The position numbers and the translations under genes were made by a program. 64,000 nucleotides of DNA from Sphingobacterium prati (lineage in GTDB: Bacteria; Bacteroidota; Bacteroidia; Sphingobacteriales; Sphingobacteriaceae): assembly GCF_013167215.1 (NCBI RefSeq), contig NZ_JABJWY010000034.1, positions 558,001 through 622,000 on the forward strand, given 5' to 3'. This document shows positions 1 to 8,390 of the stretch, piece by piece. Every line of letters starts with the position of its first letter. Position 1 is the stretch's first letter. A model generated the notes under the pieces. It ran no database searches. It was given only the letters and a program-made list of their open reading frames with translations, and was not told the origin of the DNA.

Positions 1-176
1 ATGTCGCTGAACCCTTTACCACCTACACCAATACCAGCCACTTGTAACTTATCACTAGGAGCGATGAAACCATTACCTCCTAATACATGACGAGGAACGA
101 TCATGAAAGCTGCGGCAGCGGTTGCCGCAGTCTTTAAGAAATCTCTTCTACTCGACTTATTTGAGTTATTTTCCAT
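1..176 (-). CDS. Gfo/Idh/MocA family oxidoreductase, N-terminal part only
   Basis: This is the first 58 codons of a gene that runs off the left edge. The protein opens with a twin-arginine (Tat) signal, SRRDFLK, followed by an alanine-rich hydrophobic stretch. It then enters a Rossmann start (KLQVAGIGVGGKGFSD), as in NAD(P)-dependent Gfo/Idh/MocA sugar oxidoreductases. Tat export implies a folded, cofactor-loaded enzyme in the periplasm, as known for glucose-fructose oxidoreductase. It lies 19 bp after the GMC oxidoreductase gene on the same strand, so it is probably co-transcribed. The substrate cannot be told because the C-terminal domain is missing. Confidence 0.8.
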   Translation of the reverse strand, partial: MENNSNKSSRRDFLKTAATAAAAFMIVPRHVLGGNGFIAPSDKLQVAGIGVGGKGFSD

Positions 177-195
177 TGTTATCAATCTTTAGCTA

Positions 196-1881
196 TTAGA
201 TATTACCTTTTTTCAATTCACTAACCGCAAAATCGACCGCACGTGCAGTAAGTGCCATATATGTAAGTGATGGGTTAACACAACCAGCAGAAGTCATACA
301 GGCTCCGTCCGTAACAAATACATTCAAAGCATCCCATACTTGGTTATTGCCATTCAATACCGATGTTTTAGGATCGCGTCCCATACGGGCTGTTCCCATC
401 TCGTGGATACCTTGGCCAAATCCATATACATTATCGTAAGTATAAGTATCCTTTACGCCAATGCTCTCCAACATTTCCTTCATCTCATTTTGCATGTCAC
501 CACGCATTTTTAACTCATTATCTTTGATTTCAGCATCAAACGATAAGACAGGTAAACCCCATTTATCTTTTTTGCTCTTATCCAGGGTGATTTTATTCTC
601 ATGGTAAGGCAAAGTTTCTCCGAATGCGGTAAAACCTACGCTCCAGTCGCCAGCTTCACAGATCGCATCTTTCCATGCGCCACCAACTTCCATCTCCGCA
701 ACCGCCCCAGACCAACGGCCCCGACTTGCTGCGCCCTGATAACCAAAGCCACGAACATAATCACGTTTTTTGGTATCTCCTTCAACGTTCACAAAACGTG
801 GTACATAAAGACCTGTAGGACGACGTCCATACACATAACTATCCAAATGGCCTTCTATTCTACCCCCAGCTCCACAGCGGAAGTGATGATCCATTAGGTT
901 ATGACCGAGTTCTCCACTACTGCTACCCAATCCACCATCCCATACATCTGTAGCTGAGTTCATCAATACCCAAGTTGAATTTAAAGCAGATGCACATACA
1001 AAGATTACTTTAGCAAAAAACTCGTATGTTTTATTTGTTTCAGCATCAATAATTTCGACACCTTTTGCCTTTTTCGTATTTTTATCGTAAATAATCTTTG
1101 TGACAATAGAAAAGGGACGTAAGGTTAAGTTATTTGTCTTTCTTGCTGCCGGTAAAGTCGCCGATTGAGTACTGAAATAAGCACCAAAGTTACAACCCAA
1201 CCAACATTGGTTTTGATATTGACAGTTGACACGGCCTTCGTGCGGAACAGTGATGTTCGCAGTACGCCCCATAATAAAGTGACGTTGTCCGCCATATTGT
1301 TTTTTCAACCGTTCAGCAAGATCCTTCTCCACAATATTCATTGGCATTGCCGGCATATAGTCTCCATCAGGAAGAGAAGCAATTCCATCTCTATTTCCAG
1401 AGATACCAGCAAATTTTTCAGCATAGCTATACCACGGAGCAATATCTTTATAGCGGATCGGCCAATCTACACCATGCCCATCTTTCAAGTTAGCCTCGAA
1501 ATCCAGATCACCTAAACGATAAGATTGTCTACCCCACATTAAAGATCTTCCTCCTACATGATATCCACGGAACCAGTCAAAACGCTTCACCTCTGTGTAT
1601 GGGCTTTCTTTCTCATTTACCCAAAAATCCAAATTTTTCTCATTTAATGGATAATCTCTGCGCAATACCGGATAGTCTTCGATCATCTGCTGCGTGCGAC
1701 CACCTGCATGAGGCCATTCCCATGGATTTTTGTTTGGCGCAGTATAATCCTTAATGTGTTCGATATTACGACCACGCTCTAGCATAATTGTTTTCAGTCC
1801 TTTTTCTGTCAATTCTTTCGCAGCCCATCCACCACTTATCCCCGAACCGATCACAATTGCGTCATAAGTATTTGTTGCCAT
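196..1881 (-). CDS. GMC-family FAD-dependent oxidoreductase
   Basis: 561 residues, full length for the glucose-methanol-choline family. The FAD-binding GSGISGG motif is at residues 12-18. The conserved C-terminal block has the active-site His near 493 (HEMGTARMG) and Asn near 536 (CVNPS). Bacteroidota members of this branch oxidise sugars or glycosides, often at C3. There is no signal peptide; relatives are exported on a Tat-bearing small subunit (gluconate 2-dehydrogenase subunit 3), which is not seen in this window. It sits in a minus-strand run with sugar permease, isomerase and Gfo/Idh/MocA genes, which supports carbohydrate oxidation. The exact substrate is unknown. Confidence 0.88.
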   Translation of the reverse strand: MATNTYDAIVIGSGISGGWAAKELTEKGLKTIMLERGRNIEHIKDYTAPNKNPWEWPHAGGRTQQMIEDYPVLRRDYPLNEKNLDFWVNEKESPYTEVKRFDWFRGYHVGGRSLMWGRQSYRLGDLDFEANLKDGHGVDWPIRYKDIAPWYSYAEKFAGISGNRDGIASLPDGDYMPAMPMNIVEKDLAERLKKQYGGQRHFIMGRTANITVPHEGRVNCQYQNQCWLGCNFGAYFSTQSATLPAARKTNNLTLRPFSIVTKIIYDKNTKKAKGVEIIDAETNKTYEFFAKVIFVCASALNSTWVLMNSATDVWDGGLGSSSGELGHNLMDHHFRCGAGGRIEGHLDSYVYGRRPTGLYVPRFVNVEGDTKKRDYVRGFGYQGAASRGRWSGAVAEMEVGGAWKDAICEAGDWSVGFTAFGETLPYHENKITLDKSKKDKWGLPVLSFDAEIKDNELKMRGDMQNEMKEMLESIGVKDTYTYDNVYGFGQGIHEMGTARMGRDPKTSVLNGNNQVWDALNVFVTDGACMTSAGCVNPSLTYMALTARAVDFAVSELKKGNI

Positions 1882-1924
1882 CTCTCTTCTAATTATTTGT
1901 TTTTTAAATAGTTATTTTTTTCGT

Positions 1925-3172
1925 TTAGTGTGTAGCATTGGTACTATCTATTTTCTCATCTTTGAATAGCGCTAGAAAGATAAAAAATACCACAGCTGCA
2001 ATAATAGCAGGAACAACCCAGGTATGATTCCAAAATCCTGCTAAATCAGTTGTTTTTAATTCTTTATATTTATCACCTACATAACTTGCTACCCAGAAGC
2101 CAATCAACTGACCAACACCGTATGTTGCCAATGTAATCAAGCCCTGCGCTGCAGATTTGTATTTAATGCCAGCTTTACTATCTGTATAAATTTGTCCCGA
2201 AACAAAGAAAAAATCATAACAGATACCGTGTAAGGCGATACCAACAAGTAACATGAATGAAAGTTCACCCGCGTTGCCATAGGCAAATAGCAGATAACGG
2301 ATCACCCAGGCCAACATCCCTACAAGGATGGTTTTCTTAAAGCCAAATTTGGTAAAGAAAATCGGAAGCGCCAATAAGAACAAAACTTCTGATGCTTGAC
2401 CAATAGTCATCTTACCGGTTGGGTTTTCTAATCCGATTTCGGTAAGAAATAAGTTCGCGTTTGAATAGTAGAATGCTAAAGGAATACAGATTAAAACGGA
2501 GGATACAAAAAAGATCAAAAAATTCTTGTCTTTCAACAATTTGATTGCATCCAAACCAATAATTGATGCGAATGATGGTTTTTCACCTTCATCGAGTTTG
2601 ACTGGAGGTGTTTTTGGTAAAGCAAAGGAAAACACCCCTAATACCAAAGAAGCAACGCCTGACATCAAGAATGTATTTTTCAAGGCACCATCAGATGCGG
2701 CAGCATCCCATTTAAAGATATAGCTAATTGCCAAGCCCGCTACGATCCATCCAATTGTTCCCCAGATACGTATGCCTGAAAATTGCTTTTCCGGATTGGT
2801 CAATTGGCGAAATGAAACTGAGCTTGCTAAAGCCAATGTTGGCATATATAAAACCATATAAGCCAATACATACGGATAAAAAGTAGACATGTCAGCCGCC
2901 CCGTACATCTGATACATTAATACGGCACCGACTAAGTGCAAAACACCCAAAATACGCTCTGCATTAAAATAACGGTCGGCAATCATTCCTACGATAAAGG
3001 GTGCAATGATCGCGCCCAATGATTGCGTCGAAAATACATTGGCCATTTCAAAATCCGTTGCATGCAGATTCTTACTCAAAAAGGTGCCTAATGTGACAAA
3101 CCATCCCCCCCAAATAAAAAATTCAAGGAACATCATGAAGGATAGTTTAAATTTTATTGTTGATGAAATCAT
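1925..3172 (-). CDS. MFS transporter, nucleoside:H+ symporter (NupG-like) family
   Basis: 415 residues, almost entirely hydrophobic, with about twelve predicted membrane helices. The opening (FMMFLEFFIWGGWFVTLGTFL) and the block FSGIRIWGTIGWIVAGL are characteristic of the Nuc_H_symport branch (NupG/XapB) of the major facilitator superfamily. In Bacteroidota, members of this branch are often placed in sugar or polyol catabolic loci, so the cargo here need not be a nucleoside. It lies 43 bp before the GMC gene and 92 bp after the TIM-barrel isomerase gene. That larger gap holds a palindrome and may carry an internal promoter. It acts in the inner membrane. Confidence 0.85.
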   Translation of the reverse strand: MISSTIKFKLSFMMFLEFFIWGGWFVTLGTFLSKNLHATDFEMANVFSTQSLGAIIAPFIVGMIADRYFNAERILGVLHLVGAVLMYQMYGAADMSTFYPYVLAYMVLYMPTLALASSVSFRQLTNPEKQFSGIRIWGTIGWIVAGLAISYIFKWDAAASDGALKNTFLMSGVASLVLGVFSFALPKTPPVKLDEGEKPSFASIIGLDAIKLLKDKNFLIFFVSSVLICIPLAFYYSNANLFLTEIGLENPTGKMTIGQASEVLFLLALPIFFTKFGFKKTILVGMLAWVIRYLLFAYGNAGELSFMLLVGIALHGICYDFFFVSGQIYTDSKAGIKYKSAAQGLITLATYGVGQLIGFWVASYVGDKYKELKTTDLAGFWNHTWVVPAIIAAVVFFIFLALFKDEKIDSTNATH

Positions 3173-3244
3173 AAAAAAAATGGTGTTTTACAATACTACT
3201 AATTGGTTTTACCTGCTCAATTTAAGAAATTAAATCTAATTGTC

Positions 3245-3258
3245 AATAGTACACTATT
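3245..3258. promoter_or_regulatory. Candidate operator, AATAGT-AC-ACTATT palindrome
   Basis: A perfect 6-2-6 inverted repeat lies in the 92-bp gap before the permease gene. On the minus strand its core reads TAGTGTACTA. It resembles the AAGTGTAC sites before the FGE-fold gene (7594-7612) and before the hybrid kinase gene (54311-54324). No regulator gene is adjacent. The operator role is inferred from symmetry and position only. Confidence 0.35.
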
Positions 3259-3264
3259 AAAATA

Positions 3265-4188
3265 TTACAAAAAGCTATCTACCTCACGGTAGGCAGTTAC
3301 CAGTCTATCTTCTCCTTCCTTGCCAGGCTTAGAATTCCCATGTTCCATGCCCATTATACCTTTATATCCCTTACTATGAATGTGTTTGAAAATATTTTTG
3401 TAATTGATTTCACCAGTAGTAGGCTCTTTACGTCCCGGATTATCACCAATTTGAATGTAGGCAATTTCTTCCCAACAGCGGTTCATGTTTGCGATCAAAT
3501 CCCCTTCCGTACGTTGCATATGGTAGATATCATACAAAATCTTACAAGAGGGACTGTTTACGGCTTTACATAGCGCATAAGTTTCATGCGTTTGCTGTAA
3601 AAATAAATCCGGTGTATCACTTAACGTTTCGAGAACCATCACCAAACCATGGGGTTCAAAGATCTCCGCTCCTTTACGCATTGCTGTAAGGATATTACCG
3701 AATTGATTCCCCCAGGGGAGTCTCCGCTCATAGAATCCGGGAACGACCGTAAGCCATTTCGCATTACAGCGTTTAGCAGCCTCGACAGACTTATGACAAG
3801 TTTCTATAAATTTATCCAAAAATTCCTGTTTACCTGTCGCCAGGGAAGGCATCCAATTTTGACCACCATCAACCACAAATACTCCCATGGTCATTCCCAA
3901 TTTGGCCAATAGATCACCTATTTTCTTTTGCTCATCCAATGTACGACCGAGGTAGCCGTTGTCTTCAATTCCGCGAAATCCTAAATCATACATGTAGCGA
4001 ATTTCGTCTAGGAAGTTGTCCCCAGCGTGATTCTTGAACATTCCTTGATGTGGTGCATAATTTAAATTAAATGTCTTTCCTTTATCCGTCATATTGGTTG
4101 CATTTTGATGTGCTGAAGCAAATGTATGACCGGATAATCCGGCCCCAGCAGCCAAAAGGCCGCTTTTGATAAAATCTGATCTCTTCAT
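3265..4188 (-). CDS. Sugar phosphate isomerase/epimerase-like TIM-barrel protein (hydroxypyruvate isomerase type)
   Basis: 307 residues. The N-terminus (MKRSDFIKSGLLAAGAGLSG) resembles a Tat signal but has KR instead of RR, so export is likely but not certain. The rest fits the xylose-isomerase-like TIM barrel (AP_endonuc_2 family): LGFRGIEDNGY, MVLETLSDTPDLFLQ, KILYDIYHMQRTEGD, IAYIQIGDNPGRKEP, GIMGMEHGNSKPG. The Glu, Asp, His and Glu in these blocks match the family's metal and catalytic positions. Known relatives isomerise hydroxypyruvate or epimerise keto-sugars. Its place between Gfo/Idh/MocA and GMC genes favours a keto-sugar. The start is 15 bp after the ApbE gene. Confidence 0.85.
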   Translation of the reverse strand: MKRSDFIKSGLLAAGAGLSGHTFASAHQNATNMTDKGKTFNLNYAPHQGMFKNHAGDNFLDEIRYMYDLGFRGIEDNGYLGRTLDEQKKIGDLLAKLGMTMGVFVVDGGQNWMPSLATGKQEFLDKFIETCHKSVEAAKRCNAKWLTVVPGFYERRLPWGNQFGNILTAMRKGAEIFEPHGLVMVLETLSDTPDLFLQQTHETYALCKAVNSPSCKILYDIYHMQRTEGDLIANMNRCWEEIAYIQIGDNPGRKEPTTGEINYKNIFKHIHSKGYKGIMGMEHGNSKPGKEGEDRLVTAYREVDSFL

Positions 4189-4203
4189 TTTGTTTATAGT
4201 TGA

Positions 4204-5229
4204 TTAATTTTTGAATAATTTACCAAATCCATCCGAATAAATCGTCTGAATCGTCTGCTTTTTATCATGATAAATGACAAAAACTTCTATGCCTTTCAAC
4301 TTCCTGGCTTTAGCAATAATTTCAGCGGGCTCCATTCCCATAAAGTAGTTATCCAAGGCGTCTGCATCCATGGCGGTTTTGGCATATACCGAGACACTTA
4401 AAACGCGCGTTGTATAGGGAAATCCTGTCAGCGGGTTTATATGATGGCCCATCTTTTTATTTTTATATTGAATAAACTTTTCAAAACTACCGGCCGTGGT
4501 TAAAGCTCCGGATCGGAGTTGGACAATGGCCGTTATTATCTCCCCCTGTTTATTTTCATCGGGATGTAAAATACCAATTGAAAAGCCCTGTTGCTCAGGT
4601 GGCGCTCCCGATGCCCTGATTTCGCCTCCCACTTCCACCATATAACTCGACAGCCCTTTATGTTTTAGGTGGTCAGCCAGCACATCTACTGTGTAGCCCT
4701 GTGCAATACCGTTTACATCAATCTTAACACCCGGTTTTTTCTTTATTAGCCGTCTGCCCTTCACGTTGAGATAGTGCATACCAACAAATTTCTTTGCCTG
4801 ATAGACCGTTGCCGAATCTGGTACAACTTCGCTTCTTTTCACACCAAAGCCCCAAAGGTTGACCAGTGGGGCAATGGTAATATCGAATTGGCCGCTGGAT
4901 AGCTTGTTATATCGAAATGAAGCAGCGATGACATGAGCCATATGTTTATCCATTTCGATATGTGTCGCAGTATCCTGGTTGAACAGGGATATCTTCGAAT
5001 CCTTATGGTAGACCGACATCGATAGATCAATAACTTTTAAGATACTATCTATTTCCTGACGCTTGACAACGCTATCCGTTGCGAAATAAGTAATGTGAAA
5101 CTGTGTGCCTTGTGCAGGGCCCTCCAGGCGAATCTTGCGCAATTCTTTTGAAACCGTTTGCGCCTGTATAGCAAGCGTGGATAGCATAAAAAAGAATATA
5201 TAGCAAATTTTACTGTTTAGCCCCATCAC
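4204..5229 (-). CDS. apbE: FAD:protein FMN transferase (ApbE)
   Basis: 341 residues, within the family's usual length. A Sec signal (cleaved near AIQAQT) is followed by the ApbE core: GTQFHITYF near the start, VDVNGIAQGYTVD in the middle, the VEVGGEIRASG flavin loop, and the Mg-binding AMDADALDNYFMGM segment. ApbE transfers FMN from FAD to a Thr or Ser of a target flavoprotein in the periplasm. The gene is 10 bp downstream of a Gfo/Idh/MocA gene and 15 bp upstream of the isomerase gene. No FMN-binding-domain target is encoded in this part of the operon, which is unusual because ApbE often travels with its substrate. Two adjacent ATGs exist; the first is used here. Confidence 0.92.
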   Translation of the reverse strand: MMGLNSKICYIFFFMLSTLAIQAQTVSKELRKIRLEGPAQGTQFHITYFATDSVVKRQEIDSILKVIDLSMSVYHKDSKISLFNQDTATHIEMDKHMAHVIAASFRYNKLSSGQFDITIAPLVNLWGFGVKRSEVVPDSATVYQAKKFVGMHYLNVKGRRLIKKKPGVKIDVNGIAQGYTVDVLADHLKHKGLSSYMVEVGGEIRASGAPPEQQGFSIGILHPDENKQGEIITAIVQLRSGALTTAGSFEKFIQYKNKKMGHHINPLTGFPYTTRVLSVSVYAKTAMDADALDNYFMGMEPAEIIAKARKLKGIEVFVIYHDKKQTIQTIYSDGFGKLFKN

Positions 5230-5239
5230 CGCACAGCTA

Positions 5240-6553
5240 TTAAATATAAAGGTTTGTATTTTGACCAGGATTAGCTACGGCATAAAAACCTTCGGTATCA
5301 GGCAATAACTTCGGTTTAGCATCCCATGCGAGTACATCTGGCCCTAACTTGATGCTGGATTTCAATGCCTCATCCCATTTGATAACCTTACCTGTATAAC
5401 AAGCAATACGACCAATGATACCAGTTAGTGTACTGTATGCGCCATACTCTGCATTCTCAAACTTATACTCACCTTTAGAAATCGCCTCGAAAAGTTCTTT
5501 GTGCTCCTGTTGGTAAGGGTTTGGATTACCTTTCGCATCATGACGATAGATTTCTTTACCTTTCCAATCATACAATACAGCTTGTCCACCGGCAGAGAGG
5601 TATACACGGCCTTTTGTCGCCTGAAACTGCTCGTCGACACGATTTTGTATTCCTTCAAAATGTCTACATTGGCTATATACCACACTGTTGTCCGCATAGG
5701 TCAATTCCAACGCAAAATTATCATAGATCTCACCATACTCTTTACCGGTACGATGCGCCCGGCTTCCAGTCCCTTGGATAGACACCGGATAAGATCCTTT
5801 CACCCAGTTGGCAATATCAATATTGTGTACATGTTGCTCAACGATATGGTCTCCGCACAGCCAGTTAAAGTAGTACCAATTCCGCATCTGATACTCCATT
5901 TCTGTTTGCTCAGGCTTACGTGGGCGTACCCATACCCCGCCCGAGTTCCAATAAACCTGTCCGGAAGTAATATCACCGATTGCACCATCGTGAATACGTT
6001 TGATCGCTTCGCGGTAATTTGTCTGATAGCGACGTTGTAATCCAACGACAACATTCAGCTTTTTACGTTTAGCTTCGGCTGCCGCACGTATGACCTGTTG
6101 TACCCCCGGAATATCGACCGCAACAGGTTTCTCCATAAAAACATGTTTTCCTTGACGGATAGCTTCTTCAAAATGTGCTGGCCTAAATCCCGGAGGCGTG
6201 GCCAAAATAACAACATCAGCCAATTTTATAGCCTCTTTATAAGCATCAAATCCAACAAATTTATGATTATCGCTGACATCAATTTTATCTTGCCATTTTT
6301 CCTTAAGCGTGTTATATGTACTATCTAAATTATCTTTAAACGCGTCAGCCAAAGCGACAACTTTGATATTCGCACCCGAACTTAGCGCATCGAAGGTAGC
6401 CCCCGTACCTCTACCCCCACAGCCCACTAAGGCTATTTTGATAACATCAGAACCAGCAGCGTAAGCCCCGGATAAAGGCAGTGAGCTCAACATGGCACCG
6501 CCTGCAACCACGGCAGATGTTTTAATAAAATCTCTTCTTTCTAGATTTTCCAT
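5240..6553 (-). CDS. Gfo/Idh/MocA family oxidoreductase, Tat-exported
   Basis: 437 residues. A Tat signal (ERRDFIKTSAVV) precedes a Rossmann domain (KIALVGCGGRGTG) with the family's EKPVAVD motif near residue 140; its Lys is the expected catalytic residue. The C-terminal alpha/beta domain contains NWYYFNWLCGDHIVEQHVHNID, with conserved Asp and His. Family members are NAD(P)-dependent dehydrogenases, or glycosidases using internal redox chemistry (GH109 type). Tat export suggests a tightly bound cofactor in the periplasm. The gene is 34 bp from the FGE-fold gene upstream and 10 bp from apbE downstream, so it is in the same operon. Confidence 0.88.
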   Translation of the reverse strand: MENLERRDFIKTSAVVAGGAMLSSLPLSGAYAAGSDVIKIALVGCGGRGTGATFDALSSGANIKVVALADAFKDNLDSTYNTLKEKWQDKIDVSDNHKFVGFDAYKEAIKLADVVILATPPGFRPAHFEEAIRQGKHVFMEKPVAVDIPGVQQVIRAAAEAKRKKLNVVVGLQRRYQTNYREAIKRIHDGAIGDITSGQVYWNSGGVWVRPRKPEQTEMEYQMRNWYYFNWLCGDHIVEQHVHNIDIANWVKGSYPVSIQGTGSRAHRTGKEYGEIYDNFALELTYADNSVVYSQCRHFEGIQNRVDEQFQATKGRVYLSAGGQAVLYDWKGKEIYRHDAKGNPNPYQQEHKELFEAISKGEYKFENAEYGAYSTLTGIIGRIACYTGKVIKWDEALKSSIKLGPDVLAWDAKPKLLPDTEGFYAVANPGQNTNLYI

Positions 6554-6587
6554 AATAGTTTTATATTGATATTGATTATTTTATTTT

Positions 6588-7556
6588 TTAAAAATCTTTT
6601 ATTGGTTTTTTATCATAATAAGCCATAATCTCCTCTTGGCTAGGTGGGTTGACTGGTCTAACTAAACGCAGGCCGACAAATGGTGCTTCTGGAAACCACC
6701 AATTGCTTTTTGGAACTTGTGGATCTAATTGTTTCCATATTGGATCCGAAGCAGCACGGGCAGCCGAACGAAGGTCCGCAGCTGCACTGTCGAAAGCACC
6801 ACCGCGAACGACATGTGGATACAAAGTCGTTGGAACAACAACCGGATTTATCAACACTTTATCCTTGCCCTGGGCATAACTATCTGCCTTATATTGATCA
6901 TAGGTCCATTCGCCGACATTACCATAAATATCGTAAAGACCCCAAGGATTTGGCTTTTTCTCTCCTACAGCATGTGTTTTTTGCTCGGCATTATCTTTAA
7001 ACCAAGCATATTCAGCGAGCTGAGCATCATTGTCACCAAAGAAATAAGCAGTATTAGCTCCAGCGCGAGCAGCATATTCCCATTCCGCCTCTGTAGGAAG
7101 ACGATAAAATACGCCTGTGCGTACATAAAGCCACTTACAAAATTGAATCGCGTTATAATGAGTCATAGCAAGTGCCGGATGCCCCTCTTTACCAAAACCA
7201 AATGTCATATCAAGATAGGGTTTTGTAGGTCGGGTTACCGCATCTATTTCTGGGGCAACTTTACCATCCTTGCTTTTCGCGATTTCATAATCTTTGTACA
7301 AAAAGGGTTCAAACAAATCCCAGGTTACTTCGTACTGCCCCATCCAAAATGGGTCGAGCTTAACTTCATGTACCGGTTTTTCATCTTCTTTTCCGCCAGA
7401 AACGGATCCCATTTTAAAACTTCCGCCGGGGATAGCCACCATTTTAAACGAAAGACTGGTCCCCGCAATGGTCTGCTCATAAGGATCAAATTTCGTCTGA
7501 GCAAAGGTATATGCTCCAGCTAACAGCAAAACAGGAATTAAGAATCTTTTTAACAT
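6588..7556 (-). CDS. FGE/SUMF1-fold protein (formylglycine-generating-enzyme family), probably not an oxidase
   Basis: 322 residues. A Sec signal (MLKRFLIPVLLLAGAYTFAQ) is followed by the FGE-sulfatase fold: VAIPGGSFKMGS, FWMGQYEVTWDLF, ALAMTHYNAIQFCKWL, YRLPTEAEWEYAARAG, NPWGLYDIYGNVGEWTYD, VVRGGAFDSAAADLRSAARA, and the closing VGLRLVRP. True formylglycine-generating enzymes have two active-site Cys in the segment after RGG. Here that segment has none, so sulfatase activation is unlikely. It is the first gene of the minus-strand sugar oxidation operon. The role may be structural or binding, as for GldK/GldJ-type relatives. Confidence 0.85.
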   Translation of the reverse strand: MLKRFLIPVLLLAGAYTFAQTKFDPYEQTIAGTSLSFKMVAIPGGSFKMGSVSGGKEDEKPVHEVKLDPFWMGQYEVTWDLFEPFLYKDYEIAKSKDGKVAPEIDAVTRPTKPYLDMTFGFGKEGHPALAMTHYNAIQFCKWLYVRTGVFYRLPTEAEWEYAARAGANTAYFFGDNDAQLAEYAWFKDNAEQKTHAVGEKKPNPWGLYDIYGNVGEWTYDQYKADSYAQGKDKVLINPVVVPTTLYPHVVRGGAFDSAAADLRSAARAASDPIWKQLDPQVPKSNWWFPEAPFVGLRLVRPVNPPSQEEIMAYYDKKPIKDF

Positions 7557-7593
7557 ATTTAGGTTTCTATTTAAGGACTAAAATATAAAATAA

Positions 7594-7612
7594 GGTGTAC
7601 ACTTTACACTTT
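7594..7612. promoter_or_regulatory. Operator-like repeat before the sugar oxidation operon
   Basis: On the minus strand the site holds the tandem AAGTGTA-AAGTGTA followed by CACC, and it includes the 8-bp palindrome GTGTACAC. It lies about 40 bp upstream of the FGE-fold start, where a promoter for the whole operon is expected. The AGTGTAC core recurs at 3245-3258 and 54311-54324. A regulator-binding role is inferred. Confidence 0.35.
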
Positions 7613-7736
7613 GATAGTATAACTTTTTTATTACAGTTTAATTCCGTAGCAAAAGAGTCAATCATAATAACGGTTTAGCAAATCGAGCTTGCCCTCTCTA
7701 CAGCACTCAACAAATCAAAAAGATAATTCTGTTCAT

Positions 7737-7770
7737 AAAAAAGGTTTTCCATGTGCATGGAAAACCTTAT
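7737..7770 (-). terminator. Rho-independent terminator after the lipoprotein pair
   Basis: A stem AAGGTTTTCC / GGAAAACCTT encloses a short self-complementary loop (7741-7768). On the minus strand it is followed by a T-run (the A-run at 7737-7740 on the plus strand). It lies 25 bp beyond the stop of the lipoprotein gene that ends at 7795. Confidence 0.8.
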
Positions 7771-7794
7771 TATCTTTTGCTGCGCTATAGTTTT

Positions 7795-8385
7795 TTATAA
7801 CAGGATTTTTCGGCTTACCGTTTTGTCAATGGTAATGTATCCTGGGTAAAATATCGATTGGCCAGCAATATTGATTGAAGGTTTAATTTTTAACGTAAAT
7901 ATTCCTTTTTTATTCTCATCACTGGACATTAAAAAATTTTGCAGGTCTGAATTTATCAAAAGATCATAAATATTGGTCGAAATACGCACATTAGCTATAG
8001 TAGACCCGCCTGGCTCAATTTGTAAGGATTGATTGACAATCCCCTCGACAAGTTGCTGGCCACCATAAAGGATGATATACTGAAATTTATTGATTGATGC
8101 TTTCTTTAGGGTTGGATTATCTATTTTGAGACGGATAACAGCATCCAATGGAATATCCTTCCGTAGGTAGGCCAAAGCCAAGCTAGGTGCTGCCCCTAGA
8201 TCAACCTGATTATTTTTGATCAGACGCTGTAAAGATGTTCCTGCCAATCGAATACTATCAACTGATTCCACATCAAACTTACATTTTGCCAAGTTCTCGA
8301 TCTGTGCTTTTTGACGATTCACTCCACATCCGGAAATGAACAAACCTAAAAATACTAAACACGCAAATAAAATTTTCTTGCTCAT
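7795..8385 (-). CDS. Lipoprotein of unknown function, LEA14-like beta fold suspected
   Basis: 196 residues with a type II signal peptide and lipobox (LFISGC, Cys at about residue 20). The mature part has alternating hydrophobic strands (VIRLKIDNPTLKKASINKFQYIILYGGQQLVEGIV, IANVRISTNIYDLL, FTLKIKPSINIAGQSIFYPGYITI). This pattern resembles LEA type 2 domain lipoproteins of Bacteroidota. No catalytic motif is visible. It starts 5 bp after the stop of the neighbouring outer-membrane lipoprotein, so the two form a two-gene unit closed by the terminator at 7737-7770. Function is not known; the fold assignment is tentative. Confidence 0.72.
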   Translation of the reverse strand: MSKKILFACLVFLGLFISGCGVNRQKAQIENLAKCKFDVESVDSIRLAGTSLQRLIKNNQVDLGAAPSLALAYLRKDIPLDAVIRLKIDNPTLKKASINKFQYIILYGGQQLVEGIVNQSLQIEPGGSTIANVRISTNIYDLLINSDLQNFLMSSDENKKGIFTLKIKPSINIAGQSIFYPGYITIDKTVSRKILL

Positions 8386-8390
8386 AGCCG

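Noticed and set aside
5501..6040. A 179-codon plus-strand frame
   Set aside because: Antisense to the Gfo/Idh/MocA gene, with no recognisable domain.
6729..7523. A 264-codon plus-strand frame
   Set aside because: It lies wholly antisense to the FGE-fold gene, which has clear family motifs; the plus-strand translation shows none.
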